The position numbers were made by a program, and so were the translations under genes. DNA of 64,000 nucleotides. Origin: Batillaria attramentaria. Taxonomy: Eukaryota > Mollusca > Gastropoda > Batillariidae. The notes beneath the pieces were generated by a model. That model was not told the origin of the DNA and made no database searches. It saw only the letters and a program-made list of their open reading frames with translations. This document shows, piece by piece, positions 46,773-58,384 of this stretch; the first letter of the stretch is position 1; every line of letters begins with the position of its first letter. The stretch spans positions 576,001 to 640,000 of the forward strand of contig JACVVK020000169.1 of the NCBI GenBank assembly GCA_018292915.2, read 5' to 3'.

Positions 46773-47684
46773 AGAAAGGTATGGAGACGGTGAACCATGC
46801 ATACCCCTCCATCCTCACACACCGCCCCTCCACCCCGCTATCCTTCCCCATCCCGATTCACTGACATGTTTAGATAAAAAGAAGATTCACATTCTCTAAA
46901 TGCCAAGGCTGGGTTCCAGAAGCAATCAATACAGAACAACAAGAAAAGAGAGAAAAGAAAAGAAAACTCCATGGTCAATGGCTGCATTTTAGATTCTTTC
47001 GTCAGTGACACGAACTAGTGAAAAAAAAGAAGAGATAAATCCTGCAGAAATTTACTTCTTTTTTCTTTTTTTACAAACGTTTCTGAAGATGTGCTTTCCT
47101 ATTTCCCGACAGTCAGCTGAAGTTTAAATCAGACGCGCTTACTCCAGTTCCCCTGAACTTCGAAACATCGGCAGTTTTAGTCCACATCAGAGCCGGTGAC
47201 CCGGCCGCTGAAATTGGCAACACGTAAGCCGAAGCAGCAGACCAATCCATCAAACCTTAACAGCCCCCGAGGGGAGGGGCTGTCGTGTCCTGTGTCCCTA
47301 AGGGGACATCACAGGCCCGGGGAACACAGGGGCAGATGACTGAGACCAGGGCCGTCGTCTGCACGCTTTACCTCATGTCGCAATGTTCAGCTTGTTTTCC
47401 AACTACCGCAAACCGATCCGTTTCCGCCCCCGACACGCGTTTTTTCTTTGTGCCGGAAATTCCTCCCTGATGATACACGCTTTTTGTAAGATATGGAAGT
47501 AATGCAAGGTTTTGCTTTGTTCTGTTGAAACACGTTGTCATACAAACATAACAAGAGTATCATCTCAGACTACACATGTAGGATATTGCAAGCACAGACA
47601 GTCACGTTCTTTTGCAAGCATGACGGGCCGTGACTGACCTACTCGTAATACGACAACTGTCGATTTATCACTGGACGCAAGAGC
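46773..47684. other. No gene seen
   Basis: Unassigned sequence with A/G-rich patches. Confidence 0.45.
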
Positions 47685-47753
47685 ACGGCGGTGTACAGGG
47701 GACCGGCACGGCGGTGTACAGGGGACCGGCATGGCGGTGTACAGGGGACCGGC
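47685..47753. repeat. 23-bp tandem repeat, three copies
   Basis: ACGGCGGTGTACAGGGGACC plus GGC, repeated three times with one C/T change. Confidence 0.95.
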
Positions 47754-47794
47754 ACGCAGTTTATGTTTCCGAGAAAACTAAAACTGGGAAGGTA

Positions 47795-48034
47795 ACGGTT
47801 TCCTCCCCATCTGCTTTGGAAATGTTCAGCCCACAAAACTCGAAAATGAATGCAATTCTAAATTCCGAAACATGGATAGCTGAGCTGACCAGTTGATTGT
47901 AACGTGTTCATGTCCAGTGTGTGAGAATGCGTGTGATTCACGTGAGCCTGCGTGTTGGGTTCAGTTCGCGCGTTTTGAGCCGATTCACGACATTGGGTAA
48001 AGCGCCTATACAATCCTGTTGTTATTATTATTAT
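47795..48034 (+). mobile_element. SINE-B, 5'-truncated, bordering the satellite
   Basis: Starts at GGTTTCCTCCCCATCTGC (no tRNA-like head) and runs to the (ATT)n tail at 48019-48034. The satellite begins within one or two bases of the tail. The terminal hairpin is degraded (CGCGCGTTTTGAGCC). Confidence 0.88.
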
Positions 48035-50625
48035 GATCACTATCAGGATCAGAACCGGTGGCAGGCTCACACTACCACAATCCTACGACAGCACGTGACT
48101 AGTGGTACTTATGCAAAATCAAACTGTGATTACTATCAGGATCAGAACCGGTGGCAGGCTCACACTACCACAATCCTACGACAGCACGTGACTAGTGGTA
48201 CTTATGCATAATCAAACTGTGATTACTATCAGGATCAGAACCGGTGGCAGGCTCACACTACCGACCACAATCCTACGACAGCACGTGACTAGTGGTACTT
48301 ATGCATAATCAAACTGTGATTACTATCAGGATCAGAACCGGTGGCAGGCTCACACTACCGACCACAATCCTACGACAGCACGTGACTAGTGGTACTTATG
48401 CAAAATCAAACTGTGATTACTATCAGGATCAGAACCGGTGGCAGGCTCACACTACCACAATCCTACGACAGCACGTGACTAGTGGTACTTATGCAAAATC
48501 AAACTGTGATTACTATCAGGATCAGAACCGGTGGCAGGCTCACACTACCGACCACAATCCTACGACAGCACGTGACTAGTGGTACTTATGCAAAATCAAA
48601 CTGTGATTACTATCAGGATCAGAACCGGTGGCAGGCTCACACTACCACAATCCTACGACAGCACGTGACTAGTGGTACTTATGCAAAATCAAACTGTGAT
48701 TACTATCAGGATCAGAACCGGTGGCAGGCTCACACTACCACAATCCTACGACAGCACGTGACTAGTGGTACTTATGCATAATCAAACTGTGATTACTATC
48801 AGGATCAGAACCGGTGGCAGGCTCACACTACCACAATCCTACGACAGCACGTGACTAGTGGTACTTATGCAAAATCAAACTGTGATTACTATCAGGATCA
48901 GAACCGGTGGCAGGCTCACACTACCGACCACAATCCTACGACAGCACGTGACTAGTGGTACTTATGCAAAATCAAACTGTGATTACTATCAGGATCAGAA
49001 CCGGTGGCAGGCTCACACTACCGACCACAATCCTACGACAGCACGTGACTAGTGGTACTTATGCAAAATCAAACTGTGATTACTATCAGGATCAGAACCG
49101 GTGGCAGGCTCACACTACCGACCACAATCCTACGACAGCACGTGACTAGTGGTACTTATGCAAAATCAAACTGTGATTACTATCAGGATCAGAAACCGGT
49201 GGCAGGCTCACACTACCGACCACAATCCTACGACAGCACGTGACTAGTGGTACTTATGCAAAATCAAACCTGTGATTACTATCAGGATCAGAACCGGTGG
49301 CAGGCTCACACTACCGACCACAATCCTACGACAGCACGTGACTAGTGTACTTATGCAAAATCAAACTGTGATTACTATCAGGATCAGAACCGGTGGCAGG
49401 CTCACACTACCGACCACAATCCTACGACAGCCACGTGACTAGTGGTACTTATGCAAAATCAAACTGTGATTACTATCAGGATCAGAACCGGTGGCAGGCT
49501 CACACTACCGACCACAATCCTACGACAGCACGTGACTAGTGGTACTTATGCAAAATCAAACTGTGATTACTATCAGGATCAGAACCGGTGGCAGGCTCAC
49601 ACTACCACAATCCTACGACAGCACGTGACTAGTGGTACTTATGCAAAATCAAACTGTGATTACTATCAGGATCAGAACCGGTGGCAGGCTCACACTACCA
49701 CAATCCTACGACAGCACGTGACTAGTGGTACTTATGCAAAATCAAACTGTGATTACTATCAGGATCAGAACCGGTGGCAGGCTCACACTACCGACCACAA
49801 TCCTACGACAGCACGTGACTAGTGGTACTTATGCAAAATCAAACTGTGATTACTATCAGGATCAGAACCGGTGGCAGGCTCACACTACCGACCACAATCC
49901 TACGACAGCACGTGACTAGTGGTACTTATGCAAAATCAAACTGTGATTACTATCAGGATCAGAACCGGTGGCAGGCTCACACTACCGACCACAATCCTAC
50001 GACAGCACGTGACTAGTAGGTACTTATGCAAAATCAAACTGTGATTACTATCAGGATCAGAACCGGTGGCAGGCTCACACTACCGACCACAATCCTACGA
50101 CAGCACGTGACTAGTGGTACTTATGCAAAATCAAACTGTGATTACTATCAGGATCAGAACCGGTGGCAGGCTCACACTACCGACCACAATCCTACGACAG
50201 CACGTGACTAGTGGTACTTATGCAAAATCAAACTGTGATTACTATCAGGATCAGAACCGGTGGCAGGCTCACACTACCGACCACAATCCTACGACAGCAC
50301 GTGACTAGTGGTACTTATGCAAAATCAAACTGTGATTACTATCAGGATCAGAACCGGTGGCAGGCTCACACTACCGACCACAATCCTACGACAGCACGTG
50401 ACTAGTGGTACTTATGCAAAATCAAACTGTGATTACTATCAGGATCAGAACCGGTGGCAGGCTCACACTACCGACCACAATCCTACGACAGCACGTGACT
50501 AGTGGTACTTATGCAAATCAAACTGTGATTACTATCAGGATCAGAACCGGTGCAGGCTCACACTACCGACCACAATCCTACGACAGCACGTGACTAGTGG
50601 TACTTATGCAAAATCAAACTGTGAT
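48035..50625 (+). repeat. 27-unit satellite, 93/97-bp monomers
   Basis: A head-to-tail array of 27 nearly identical monomers, about 2.6 kb. By my count 19 units are 97 bp and 8 are 93 bp; the difference is a GACC present or absent after CACACTACC. The short units are units 1, 2, 5, 7-9, 17 and 18. Other variation is single-base indels, mostly in units 13-15, 22 and 27. Every monomer has GCACGTGACTAGTGGTAC, which contains an E-box (CACGTG). A 93-bp unit preserves reading frame, so runs of short units give long frames; these are not genes. Confidence 0.98.
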
Positions 50626-51065
50626 AGGATTACAGCCTAAGTAGGTAGTCTGGTGACCGAAAAGTAAACGAACTACATGCACCCCTTCAAAACTCATCTA
50701 CAAAGGTTAGTTAGTTAGTTATTTAGGGCTTAACGCCGCGCAAGTACCAGTTAAGACTATTTCGCGGCTATACAGGGTCCCTTACTGCCAGGTCCATTAA
50801 AACATAAAATATGTCCAGCTTAAAACATGATGTAAATATATGTTAAAAATTCGACGAGAAGAACATAATATTATACAAGATTAATTTCTTTCTTAGACTG
50901 TGAAAGACTCAGAGGATAAAGCTGTATGACAGACTATATAATATATATATATATTGCATTAATGGCTGTAGAAGAGGTTGGCCTCCTTGAGGAAGCTGAA
51001 GATGCAGTGGGGGGGGGGGGACATCGAGTCAGAGTCACAATATTCAAGTAAAAATTGTTTTTAAA
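50626..51065. other. No gene; family E retroelement end within
   Basis: The family E 3' module lies at 50706-50775 on the minus strand, with (GTTA)n as its tail. An (AT)n run lies at 50937-50955 and a G run at 51010-51020. The rest is unassigned. Confidence 0.6.
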
Positions 51066-51155
51066 AAAAGTGTTGGGTGGCGCTGCACCGCGGCGACGCG
51101 CTTCCCCCGGGGGAAGCAGCCCGAATTTCCCGAAAGGGACAATAAAGTTTTAAAA
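51066..51155 (+). mobile_element. SINE tail module F
   Basis: GGGTGGCGCTGCACCG...CGACGCGCTTCCC...GAATTTCCCGAAAGGGACAATAAAGT and an A/T-rich end. The terminal TTTCCC/GGGA hairpin followed by AATAAAGT suggests a retroposon 3' end. Confidence 0.7.
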
Positions 51156-51317
51156 AAAAATTAAAAAAAAAAAAAGTGGAACATTTGGGCCCACACCTGA
51201 AAACAGCTCAGTCAAAGGAATCTTAGAACCTCGGTAATGGTCCCTGAGCTGACGATCCCCACCAAACCGGAAAAGCAGCAAACAGACTGACGGCCGCTCA
51301 GCTCTCTGACTCACAAA

Positions 51318-51986
51318 CAAATAATAATCATAATAATAAATCACATTTATACAGCGCATTTCTAGAAAGTACGTCAACTCACTTGCGTATTCACACAATA
51401 CCAATTCGCACATAGAACACATCCTAAAACAGCGGCCACCAGGTTACATAAATCAGTAAAAGGCAAACTGAAACAGATAGGTTTTAAACTCTGACTTGGA
51501 AAATGACAGAGTAGGTTGCTGTCTCACGCTAGCAGGCAGCGAGTGCCAGACTGTTAGGGTGGTCAACCGGAAACAGCGTTCGCCAAAGAGTTTCAAATTT
51601 CTCTTAGGAATAATTTTGAGAAGCTTTTCACTGATGTGCACGACGGATTGTGGGTGCAGAGTGAAACGGACAAATAAGGCGGTAGAGTACCATCGAAATG
51701 GTTTTTCCTGGCTACCGGGCTGCTCAACGGGGGTTTCTCTCCGGGTTATCCGGCTTTCCTCCCCCAGCAAAAATTGTAAAAAAGAAAAAAAAGAAAAAAA
51801 AGGATAGGTATTGGGTGGCGCTGCACCGCGGCGACGCGCTTCCCGCGGGGAAAGTAGCTCGAATTTCCCAAAAGGGATATTTTTCAGTTTTTTTAGGAAG
51901 TAGTAAAAATGACGGTACGCCAGAGTTTCCAGCTTGTACTGAATACATGTACTGACACTGACCGGCACCCAATGTAATTCTTTCAA
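51318..51986 (-). mobile_element. CR1/L2-like LINE 3' end, split by a SINE
   Basis: The minus strand encodes a reverse-transcriptase C-terminal tail: KELHWVPVS..CIQYKLETLAYRHF, then after an insertion RFTLHPQS, LKLFGERCF, VWHSLPASVRQQPTLS and FKTYLFQFAFY with stop. The order (LHWLPV, IQYK, FGxRSF, WNSLP, FKxxLKTHLF) is the known end of CR1/L2-clade ORF2. The 3' UTR (51318-51452) ends in an ATT-rich tail. A SINE with module F occupies about 51708-51890 in the opposite orientation. It is a dead, 5'-truncated copy. Confidence 0.85.
51708..51890 (+). mobile_element. SINE (SINE-B-type middle plus module F) in LINE
   Basis: TTTCTCTCCGGGTTATCCGG (as in the SINE-B middle), an A-rich stretch, then module F (51808-51885). 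It separates the two halves of the LINE relic. The tRNA-like head is not present. It shows that SINE-B and module F share a middle segment. Confidence 0.72.
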
Positions 51987-51990
51987 GAGT

Positions 51991-52499
51991 GGTGTAATGT
52001 GGTCTCGCCTGCCTTTCTTGATCTCTCTACCCTCCTTTTCTCTGCTGAACCCACTTACTGCCTGTGTAGCGGGACTGGGAGTAACGGCGGTGGGCAGCGA
52101 GCGGAGGCCCAGTCTGGCCGGTTTGCATCACACGTCGCCTGCTACATGCACTCACGAAGCACCTCATCTGTCGAAGACGACGTTGACAAAGGGGCGACAC
52201 GGCGCGCGAGCGTGTAGGAAGCGGTGTACAGCGGCAACTGACAGCGCTGATCTGTTTTCTGCTCTCCTGAACACGCCCCAGCCCTGGCCTCGTCAGGTCA
52301 GCACCAAACCGCAAACTTGTGTTTCCCAAAGTTTAGGACGAAACGGAAATGAAAAAAAAATTTAATTTAAAATAAAAAAGTAGAATGTCGTGCCCTGGAA
52401 AAATGTGAATAAATTTCCACCTATGCGGAACAGGAAGCCGTGACAGGCCAAACAGGGGAAAACAAGGGAAAATATATCGTGAATGATGAATCTTGAATC
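51991..52499. other. No gene seen
   Basis: Unassigned sequence. Confidence 0.45.
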
Positions 52500-52765
52500 T
52501 TGGACGCCAGCAGAATCTGTATATTGTGCAGCTCCCAAACTGTGGAACTCTCTTCCTGAGTCAGTGTAGGAGGCAGTCAGCATCACCGCATTCTGGAAGC
52601 GTCTGAAGACTCATCTTTTCAGTGCATCTGTAAGTAATCATCTGCACTTTAAAAAAAAACAAAAAAAAAACTATCCGTAAGCATTCAGTTAGGGTAGAAC
52701 CGTGCGCTGTACCAAGCCTTCATCATCATGTAAGCCTTGGCCAGCGTGAAGCTTGGAATTAAAGA
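52500..52765 (+). mobile_element. CR1/L2-like LINE 3' end with in-frame stop
   Basis: One frame reads APKLWNSLPESV, stop, EAVSITAFWKRLKTHLFSAS (about 52527-52630). The WNSLP and LKTHLF motifs mark a CR1/L2-type reverse-transcriptase tail; the stop between them shows decay. A/T-rich 3' UTR follows, with GCTTGG...TTAAAGAAGTG near the end. No (ATT)n tail is obvious. Confidence 0.78.
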
Positions 52766-53955
52766 AGTGTTTATTCATCCAAGCGTTTACGTTGCCTATT
52801 AATGCGTGCTAACAATTCAGGACTCGGAGCTCGTACTGCAATATCTGGACCAGCAAGTCCTCCCATGTGGGCAGACAGTGTTCACGTGCAAATGTCTCTG
52901 TCGGTTAGTTGACCAAAAGAAGTCACTAGGACAGAGAAGAGGGTTACATCAAAGAAACAGGTCTGAGGACACCAAGACCAAGACCAGCCAGAGGGAAAGA
53001 AGGTGAGAGTTGGGTTTGGGAGGGACTGAGGTTGGTTACAGGATGGATCAAAGTAGACGCATGCGCCGTCATGGTGTCACAGATGCCACGGAGCGTGACC
53101 AGTCAGTGCTTCTGAGTCAGCATGGCCATGAGTCACGTCCTCAGAACCTGGACCGCGTCACGACGACTGCATGAGGACATGGGAGATGTTGCGATGATCT
53201 TGAAAAGCAAAAGGCATTTTCCCGAGGAGAGTGCGAGAACAGGAAAACACGTGCAGAAATCAAGGTCTCCTCACTACTGGTCTGTCGACGAGGACATGCT
53301 AAGTCAAGGACGCTCGAAGTGTCCAAAGAACGATCATTCGGCTGTTGCTGTTTATTACGACGACCACAAAGACTATAAATTTAACTGCTATAAATGAGAA
53401 TGCCTGTGACAGACACCACAAAATTGTTTTCTTTGTTTGTCCTAACAAGGTCACCAGTAGTGCATGGCGTGACACCGTGACACGATCCTGAACAAGAAGG
53501 CACAAGGCATGACATGCCACCATCTTGTTTCCGCGCCGCCAGACACTGTCCTGGGTGACCTGGGCTCTTGTGTCCACGCTGCCCCTCAGTGGTGGGCCGT
53601 ATAGAAGCTATATATATAGGAACAAAGGCGTCACTAAAGCCGACAACATGCGCTCAATCAGGTCAATTTTGAAAGTAGGGGAAGTAGGTAAAGCTGAGAG
53701 AGCTACCTAGATCTAGGAGATGTGTGCTTTGTATACCACTGGACAAGTCTGCCTTGCCCTACATTGGCTACAAGCCACAGTGGAGGGGGGGGGGAGCACC
53801 TACCATTCTACCGCTGAAACACCTAACAGATCTAAGGGTATCTCACCATTCACAGAGCCCCCATTCCCCTCCCACCGGGAGGAAAATGGTCGGTACAACC
53901 TAGGCCACATGAATTGGTGATTTTAGCCTGTTAAGCCCAAACCATGGTAAGCCTC
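52766..53955. other. Unique stretch with small frames; no gene supported
   Basis: Low-repeat sequence with plus-strand frames at 52806-53006 and 53122-53397 (65 and 91 codons). The latter is charged (His, Lys, Asp-rich, ending YYDDHKDYKFNCYK) and matches no family I recognise. Without splice or conservation evidence I do not call it a gene. Confidence 0.4.
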
Positions 53956-53978
53956 TGTGTGTGTGTGTGTGTGTGTCA

Positions 53979-54024
<46 letters not shown>
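53956..54024. repeat. (GT)n microsatellite, interrupted once
   Basis: GT array with one CACA interruption at about 53977. Confidence 0.96.
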
Positions 54025-54026
<2 letters not shown>

Positions 54027-54302
54027 AGCTGCTGTATGCGTGTGGGGTCCTGGAGGTGACCCACTCGGGTCCCCTGTCGTCAGCCACACTGCTAGCGTGA
54101 CCGGTCACCACAGCCCTGCTAGAGGGACAAGTGTCAGCGGGTGTTTGATACATGTTCACCTACATCCACTCTGACAAGGATGATGCGGACAGGACAGGTC
54201 TGCTGAAAGGATCACGTGTGCCCTTTGTCCTTTTTTCCCCGGCCCAAGTTGTGAATAAGAAGGTGATGAAAATACAGGACCGGAAACTACTAGAAACAAA
54301 AC

Positions 54303-54640
54303 TCTGTGTGTGTGTGTGTGGGGGGGGGGGGGTATTTATTTATTTATTTATTTTAGCCAATTAATTTTCAACATTCCAATTTTTTTTTCTGAAGTTGCTT
54401 TGCCTTATAAAGGAACTAAATTGAGGTTGTTGTTTTCGTTTTGTTTGTTTTTGTTTGCTTTTGCGTTTGTTTTGTTTTTTTAGAGTTTTTTTGTTTGTTT
54501 GTTTGTTTGTTTGTTTGTTTTTTGTTTCTTTTTGTTTGTTTTATGTTTCTTTTTGTTTATGTTTTGTATTTGTTTGTTTGTTTGGTTCGTTGGGGTTTTT
54601 TGGTTTTGTTTTGTTTGGGGGGGGGGGGGTATTTGTTTTG
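54303..54640. repeat. (GT)n, G run and (GTTT)n low-complexity block
   Basis: A GT run and G run at 54303-54331, (TTTA)n at 54333-54353, then (GTTT)n-rich sequence from 54430 to 54620 ending in a second G run. Confidence 0.9.
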
Positions 54641-54984
54641 TTTTCGATGTGCAAGATTCCTCTTTAAGAAGCAAGAAAGTAGCAGAGGGTATTTGACGTT
54701 TGCATTTGCACATTTGCACCAGCTAATACTATTTACCAGTGTTTTGCACAAGCTGGACTGGTTCTATTCCTTCACATGTTACAACACCACAGGTACAGTT
54801 ATCAGAACTTGAGAAGAAAAACAAAACACAGGCACATTAGCATAAATCCAATTTAATTTCACAGCCAGAAGGGCCGGTTCTTAGGGTGGCATTTTCTGGT
54901 TCCCGCTAGTTTATTTTATTTGCTTTTTACAAAGAAACACCTGATCAAGTGACTCTAATGTCTGTAGGAAAATAATGCAGCAGT
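54641..54984. other. No gene seen
   Basis: Unassigned sequence. Confidence 0.45.
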
Positions 54985-55450
54985 GCTCAGTCAGAGCTGC
55001 GATGTGGAGTCAGTCTCCATGCGTATGACTGAGGCATGCAACAACGCTGTGGAAATCTTTTCATCGAATGCGCTGACCCTGCGCGGCAGAATCAGTCACT
55101 TGGGTCACGATATAGCGTCTGAGACCATTGTGGTGACTCTGTCCGGTGTATTAGTTGTTCTAGAAGTGTACCGCGTACTGAGCAGACGACTTTATTTGGT
55201 TGCTGCTTGAGGATCAGCTAGACGGCGTTGATTGGTGGTTATTTTTAGAAGCTTTGTCGTGTCCCAGTCTGTTCAGGAATGGACTGGAGGCTCAAGAAAG
55301 TCATTTTTCTCGAATATTAGAAGCCACAATGTCACTAAACGGTCGCAAGGGACAAATGAAACATCCTTCTATCTGGCGAACGGTGTAGAGTTTCAACAGC
55401 GGCAGTTTTTCCCATCTCAGCGCCGTTACGAACATAGAGGTTTAAGTGTG
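54985..55450 (+). mobile_element. Dispersed repeat D3, copy 4
   Basis: Longest D3 copy, collinear with 23030-23483 and with the reverse complements of 7075-7500 and (partly) 25201-25395. About 465 bp and non-coding. Confidence 0.75.
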
Positions 55451-55871
55451 GCGAGATTTCGGGTTAAGCAGCCAGCACATAGCTGATGGTATCATGACGC
55501 CGGCCAACGGGAGATAGAAAGTGATCTCATAATTGCATCACTCTTTCATTCAAGTACTCCTTTCCCAGGAAGATTTTCTTCCATTCGTTCAGCCGGCCTG
55601 CGAGAAAGAAGATCTAGGAGGGCTCAGGTCCTCTTTGGAACTGTGACAGGATAAAGACATCATGCCTTACATCCCCTGCAAGCCACGCTCTGTTACGTTA
55701 AATGGCCCGTGTCGGATGAGCGTCTCATTGTGTCGGTGTCCGCGTTTCACAAGCAGCCCTCAGACCCTTGCACATTTTACAAACCCGCAGTTTATGCGGC
55801 CTAAGACAGTGTGTCTCCATGGTCTCTGGAATTTTAAACACGCAGCGAGCAGGAGTAGATCTAGAATTTAC
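55451..55871. other. No gene seen
   Basis: Unassigned sequence. Confidence 0.45.
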
Positions 55872-56064
55872 ACCCGGGTTCGAATCCCAGCCGAGCCGGC
55901 AACCGGGATTCTTCCTACCTAGATCGGTTTCTGCCCAGAGCGGTTGTGCTATGGGCCCAATGGGGAGGCTGTTGCCATACAGTCGAGATTCACCTACTAC
56001 TGTGACTTTGGGGGTGCTTCCTTTGTTATGACACATCTCTTGATGTGAATGATTACACGGCCGG

Positions 56065-57243
56065 TGTGGTACCCCCCAAGTAATGGACCCCCCGGTCCAA
56101 TAACTTTAAAGTTAATGGACCCCCGGGGTCCAACAATTATAATCAGAGGGTATAATTATTGGACCCCCTCTATGGTTGTTGGACCCCCCTTTCACTAAAA
56201 AAATTTCAATTACTTATAGCTCTATCCCCTTTTCTATCACTCCTACACGACACATTATGGTTTGAGAGTAACCTTGGTACAGGTAAACTGAACTAGCTGA
56301 GGTATTGACGCAGACACATTGGATTTCTGAAGGAAAATGCTATCAAATAAAAGATAAATAACAAAGTACCTCTGTTTGCCGTGTGTGCGTATTCAGGCGT
56401 GTGTGGGCGGGGGGGGGGGAGGGGGGTATTGGTGTTGCCGATGTGTGAACTGAAGTGCGCTAAACATATTTCTGCAATTAAAACTGATATTGTCAATATT
56501 GACGGTGATAGAATATGGACTGATGAGTGGGGGGGGGGGGGGGGGCGGAGGTCAATATGGGGGTGGTGGGCGTGAGGGTGAGTATTTGGACGATGGGTAG
56601 GGATGAGGGGGGGGGGTCTATCTACTCGGAGGGGTGGGGAGGGGGTATGTGGGTTAAAGGGTTGCGGTCTGTAGTGGATGTGTGAATTTTACGTTGCGCG
56701 CGCGCGCGTGTGTGACGGTGTGTGTTTGGGGGGGGGGGGGGGGGGGGGTCAATATGGACGGATGGAGAGGGTGGTGTGGTTGCGTCATATGTACGGAGGG
56801 GAGTCAATACGACGTAAGTTGGGGGGGGGGGGGTGTACATGGAGGAGTAAATAAAAAAAATGTTGATGGTGTAATGTCATTTTAATATTTCAGGCATTTT
56901 TGTTGTTGTTTTGTTGATGTGATGTGATGTGAAGTCTGTGATTCCGACATGTTTACGTCTTTTGTAAATGGCCATCCCTTGTAAACCACGTTTTGTTTTC
57001 AATATTTTAACCACGGTTTAAAGTTTTATAATAATTGTTTCTGCTGGCCTTTTAAAGGTTTTCTTAGAAAATTTTACCATTGAGATTTTTTTTCTTTCAA
57101 TATCAAGAATCATTTATTTTTGTAGACATGTTGATAATAACCAGTAATTAATGAAGAAAATAACTGGATTGGAGCCTGAAGTATACACGACTCATAAAAA
57201 CCCCTTCTCCGTGTGTGTGTGTGTGTTGTGTGTGTGTGTGTGT

Positions 57244-57281
<38 letters not shown>

Positions 57282-57445
57282 CAAACATCACAGGGAGATC
57301 TATAAACAATCACGACACACCCTAAGTAATGATAAACACCTTTAAGTAACAGGGGGGTCCAACAACTATAGGAGGGGTCCATTAACTTTAAAGTTATTGG
57401 ACCGGGGGAGTCCAAGTACTATGGGGGTCCAACAACTTTATGACA
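56065..57445. mobile_element. Ginger-like non-autonomous DNA transposon
   Basis: 1381 bp inserted in SINE-C with a 4-bp CCGG target duplication (56061-56064 and 57446-57449). The ends are TGTGG...TGACA, fitting the 5'-TGTNR...YNACA-3' rule reported for Ginger elements, which also make 4-5 bp duplications. Subterminal inverted repeats include a perfect 28-bp match (56094-56121 with 57376-57403) and several TGGACCCCC words in both orientations. The interior is G-rich with repeated GTCAATATGG and a GT array (57209-57280). It has no transposase frame. Confidence 0.8.
56396..56835 (+). repeat. G-run repeats inside the Ginger-like element
   Basis: Six or more runs of 8-20 G alternating with GTCAATATGG or GTCAATACG and GATGGG-type segments. 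It is an irregular minisatellite with strong quadruplex potential. Confidence 0.8.
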
Positions 57446-57719
57446 CCGGCACTGCAGGTGCCGTAGTTCCCGGGCCTGGTTGACGCCGGGATATTTAGGA
57501 CAGGAAGCGCGGGATGCGGCCCTGTCACGCAGCCCCAAACCACGTGGATCTCAATAGCACCACCATACCATCACCTCCATCATAATCATCATGCATAATA
57601 AAAATTGTCAGAGCCCTCGGTGGATTCCAACCATGACCTGGGAGGAATACCACTGAAGCTGGCGAAGAGCTGGGGCAACAACAACACCCCCCCCCCCCCC
57701 AAAAAAAAAAAAAAAAAAC

Positions 57720-58384
57720 AACGCTTCTATAGTGCTATATAACGTAAACACTTGTTAATCAAACATGCTAACGACTCTCTCAGCGCCTTTTACCGTGAAT
57801 TGTTAAGAGCCGGGGTGACGGCCGGCGCGGTTCGCCGTAAAGATTTGCCATCGCTTTCAAAATGTTAACGCTTAGCTCTGTGAAAGAGCATACACACTCA
57901 CGCACCGGGTACACCAGCATGCATTTCAATGATGTATGCTTGGCATTCACATTAAGTGAGAAGTCTTGCTGAATGCAGCGGCCACCTGCGATTTCTACAA
58001 TTTACCGTTGCAACGGGAAAAAAAGAAGAGCAAATGGAAGGAAAGCCGGGAGGGGGGGGGGGTCACGCGGCGGCCGGGGGGTGGGGGGGAGGAGGGGGGT
58101 AAGACAAAGAGGAAGGAATACAAAGGGAATGGAGTGCTGTTTGTCCGTTGGAATTTGTCTCATTTTCATTCCAGTGCACGTGTTATTGATTGTTGCTTCA
58201 TTAGACATGCCGGTCGCAGACAGCTGTACCTGATTACCCGCTAGTGAAAGCATGCGAGGAATCCTAGGAACAGTTGAGAGACAATTGGAAAGGCGAGTAA
58301 AACAACAAGGGCTATGTAAGGACAGGTAGGCAGTATGGAGTAAAGTTGAATTCTCCGCTCCGTTTCCCATTCTTCATGTGTTGG
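57720..58384. other. No gene seen
   Basis: Unassigned sequence with G-rich stretches at 58050-58100. Confidence 0.5.

Larger units (their letters stand above)
55872..57719 (+). mobile_element. SINE-C, 5'-truncated and split
   Basis: SINE-C sequence from box B (GGGTTCGAATCCC) to 56064 and again from 57446 to the poly(A) tail at 57701-57718. The intervening 1381 bp is a DNA element. The two SINE parts join at CCGG exactly as in the uninterrupted copies at 35676 and 44785. Confidence 0.93.

Noticed and set aside
47921..50593. Repeated frames through the satellite (NQTVITIRIRTGGRLTLP type)
   Set aside because: They arise because 93-bp monomers preserve frame while 97-bp monomers shift it; the frames start and stop with monomer class and not with any gene signal.
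48035..50625. CRISPR array
   Set aside because: Units are contiguous near-identical monomers with no variable spacers, and the context is eukaryotic.
53122..53397. Small gene encoding a 91-residue charged protein
   Set aside because: No known family, no splice or promoter evidence, and length is within chance for this region.
56065..57445. Retroviral or LTR insertion in SINE-C
   Set aside because: The ends are inverted, not direct, repeats and no gag/pol sequence is present.
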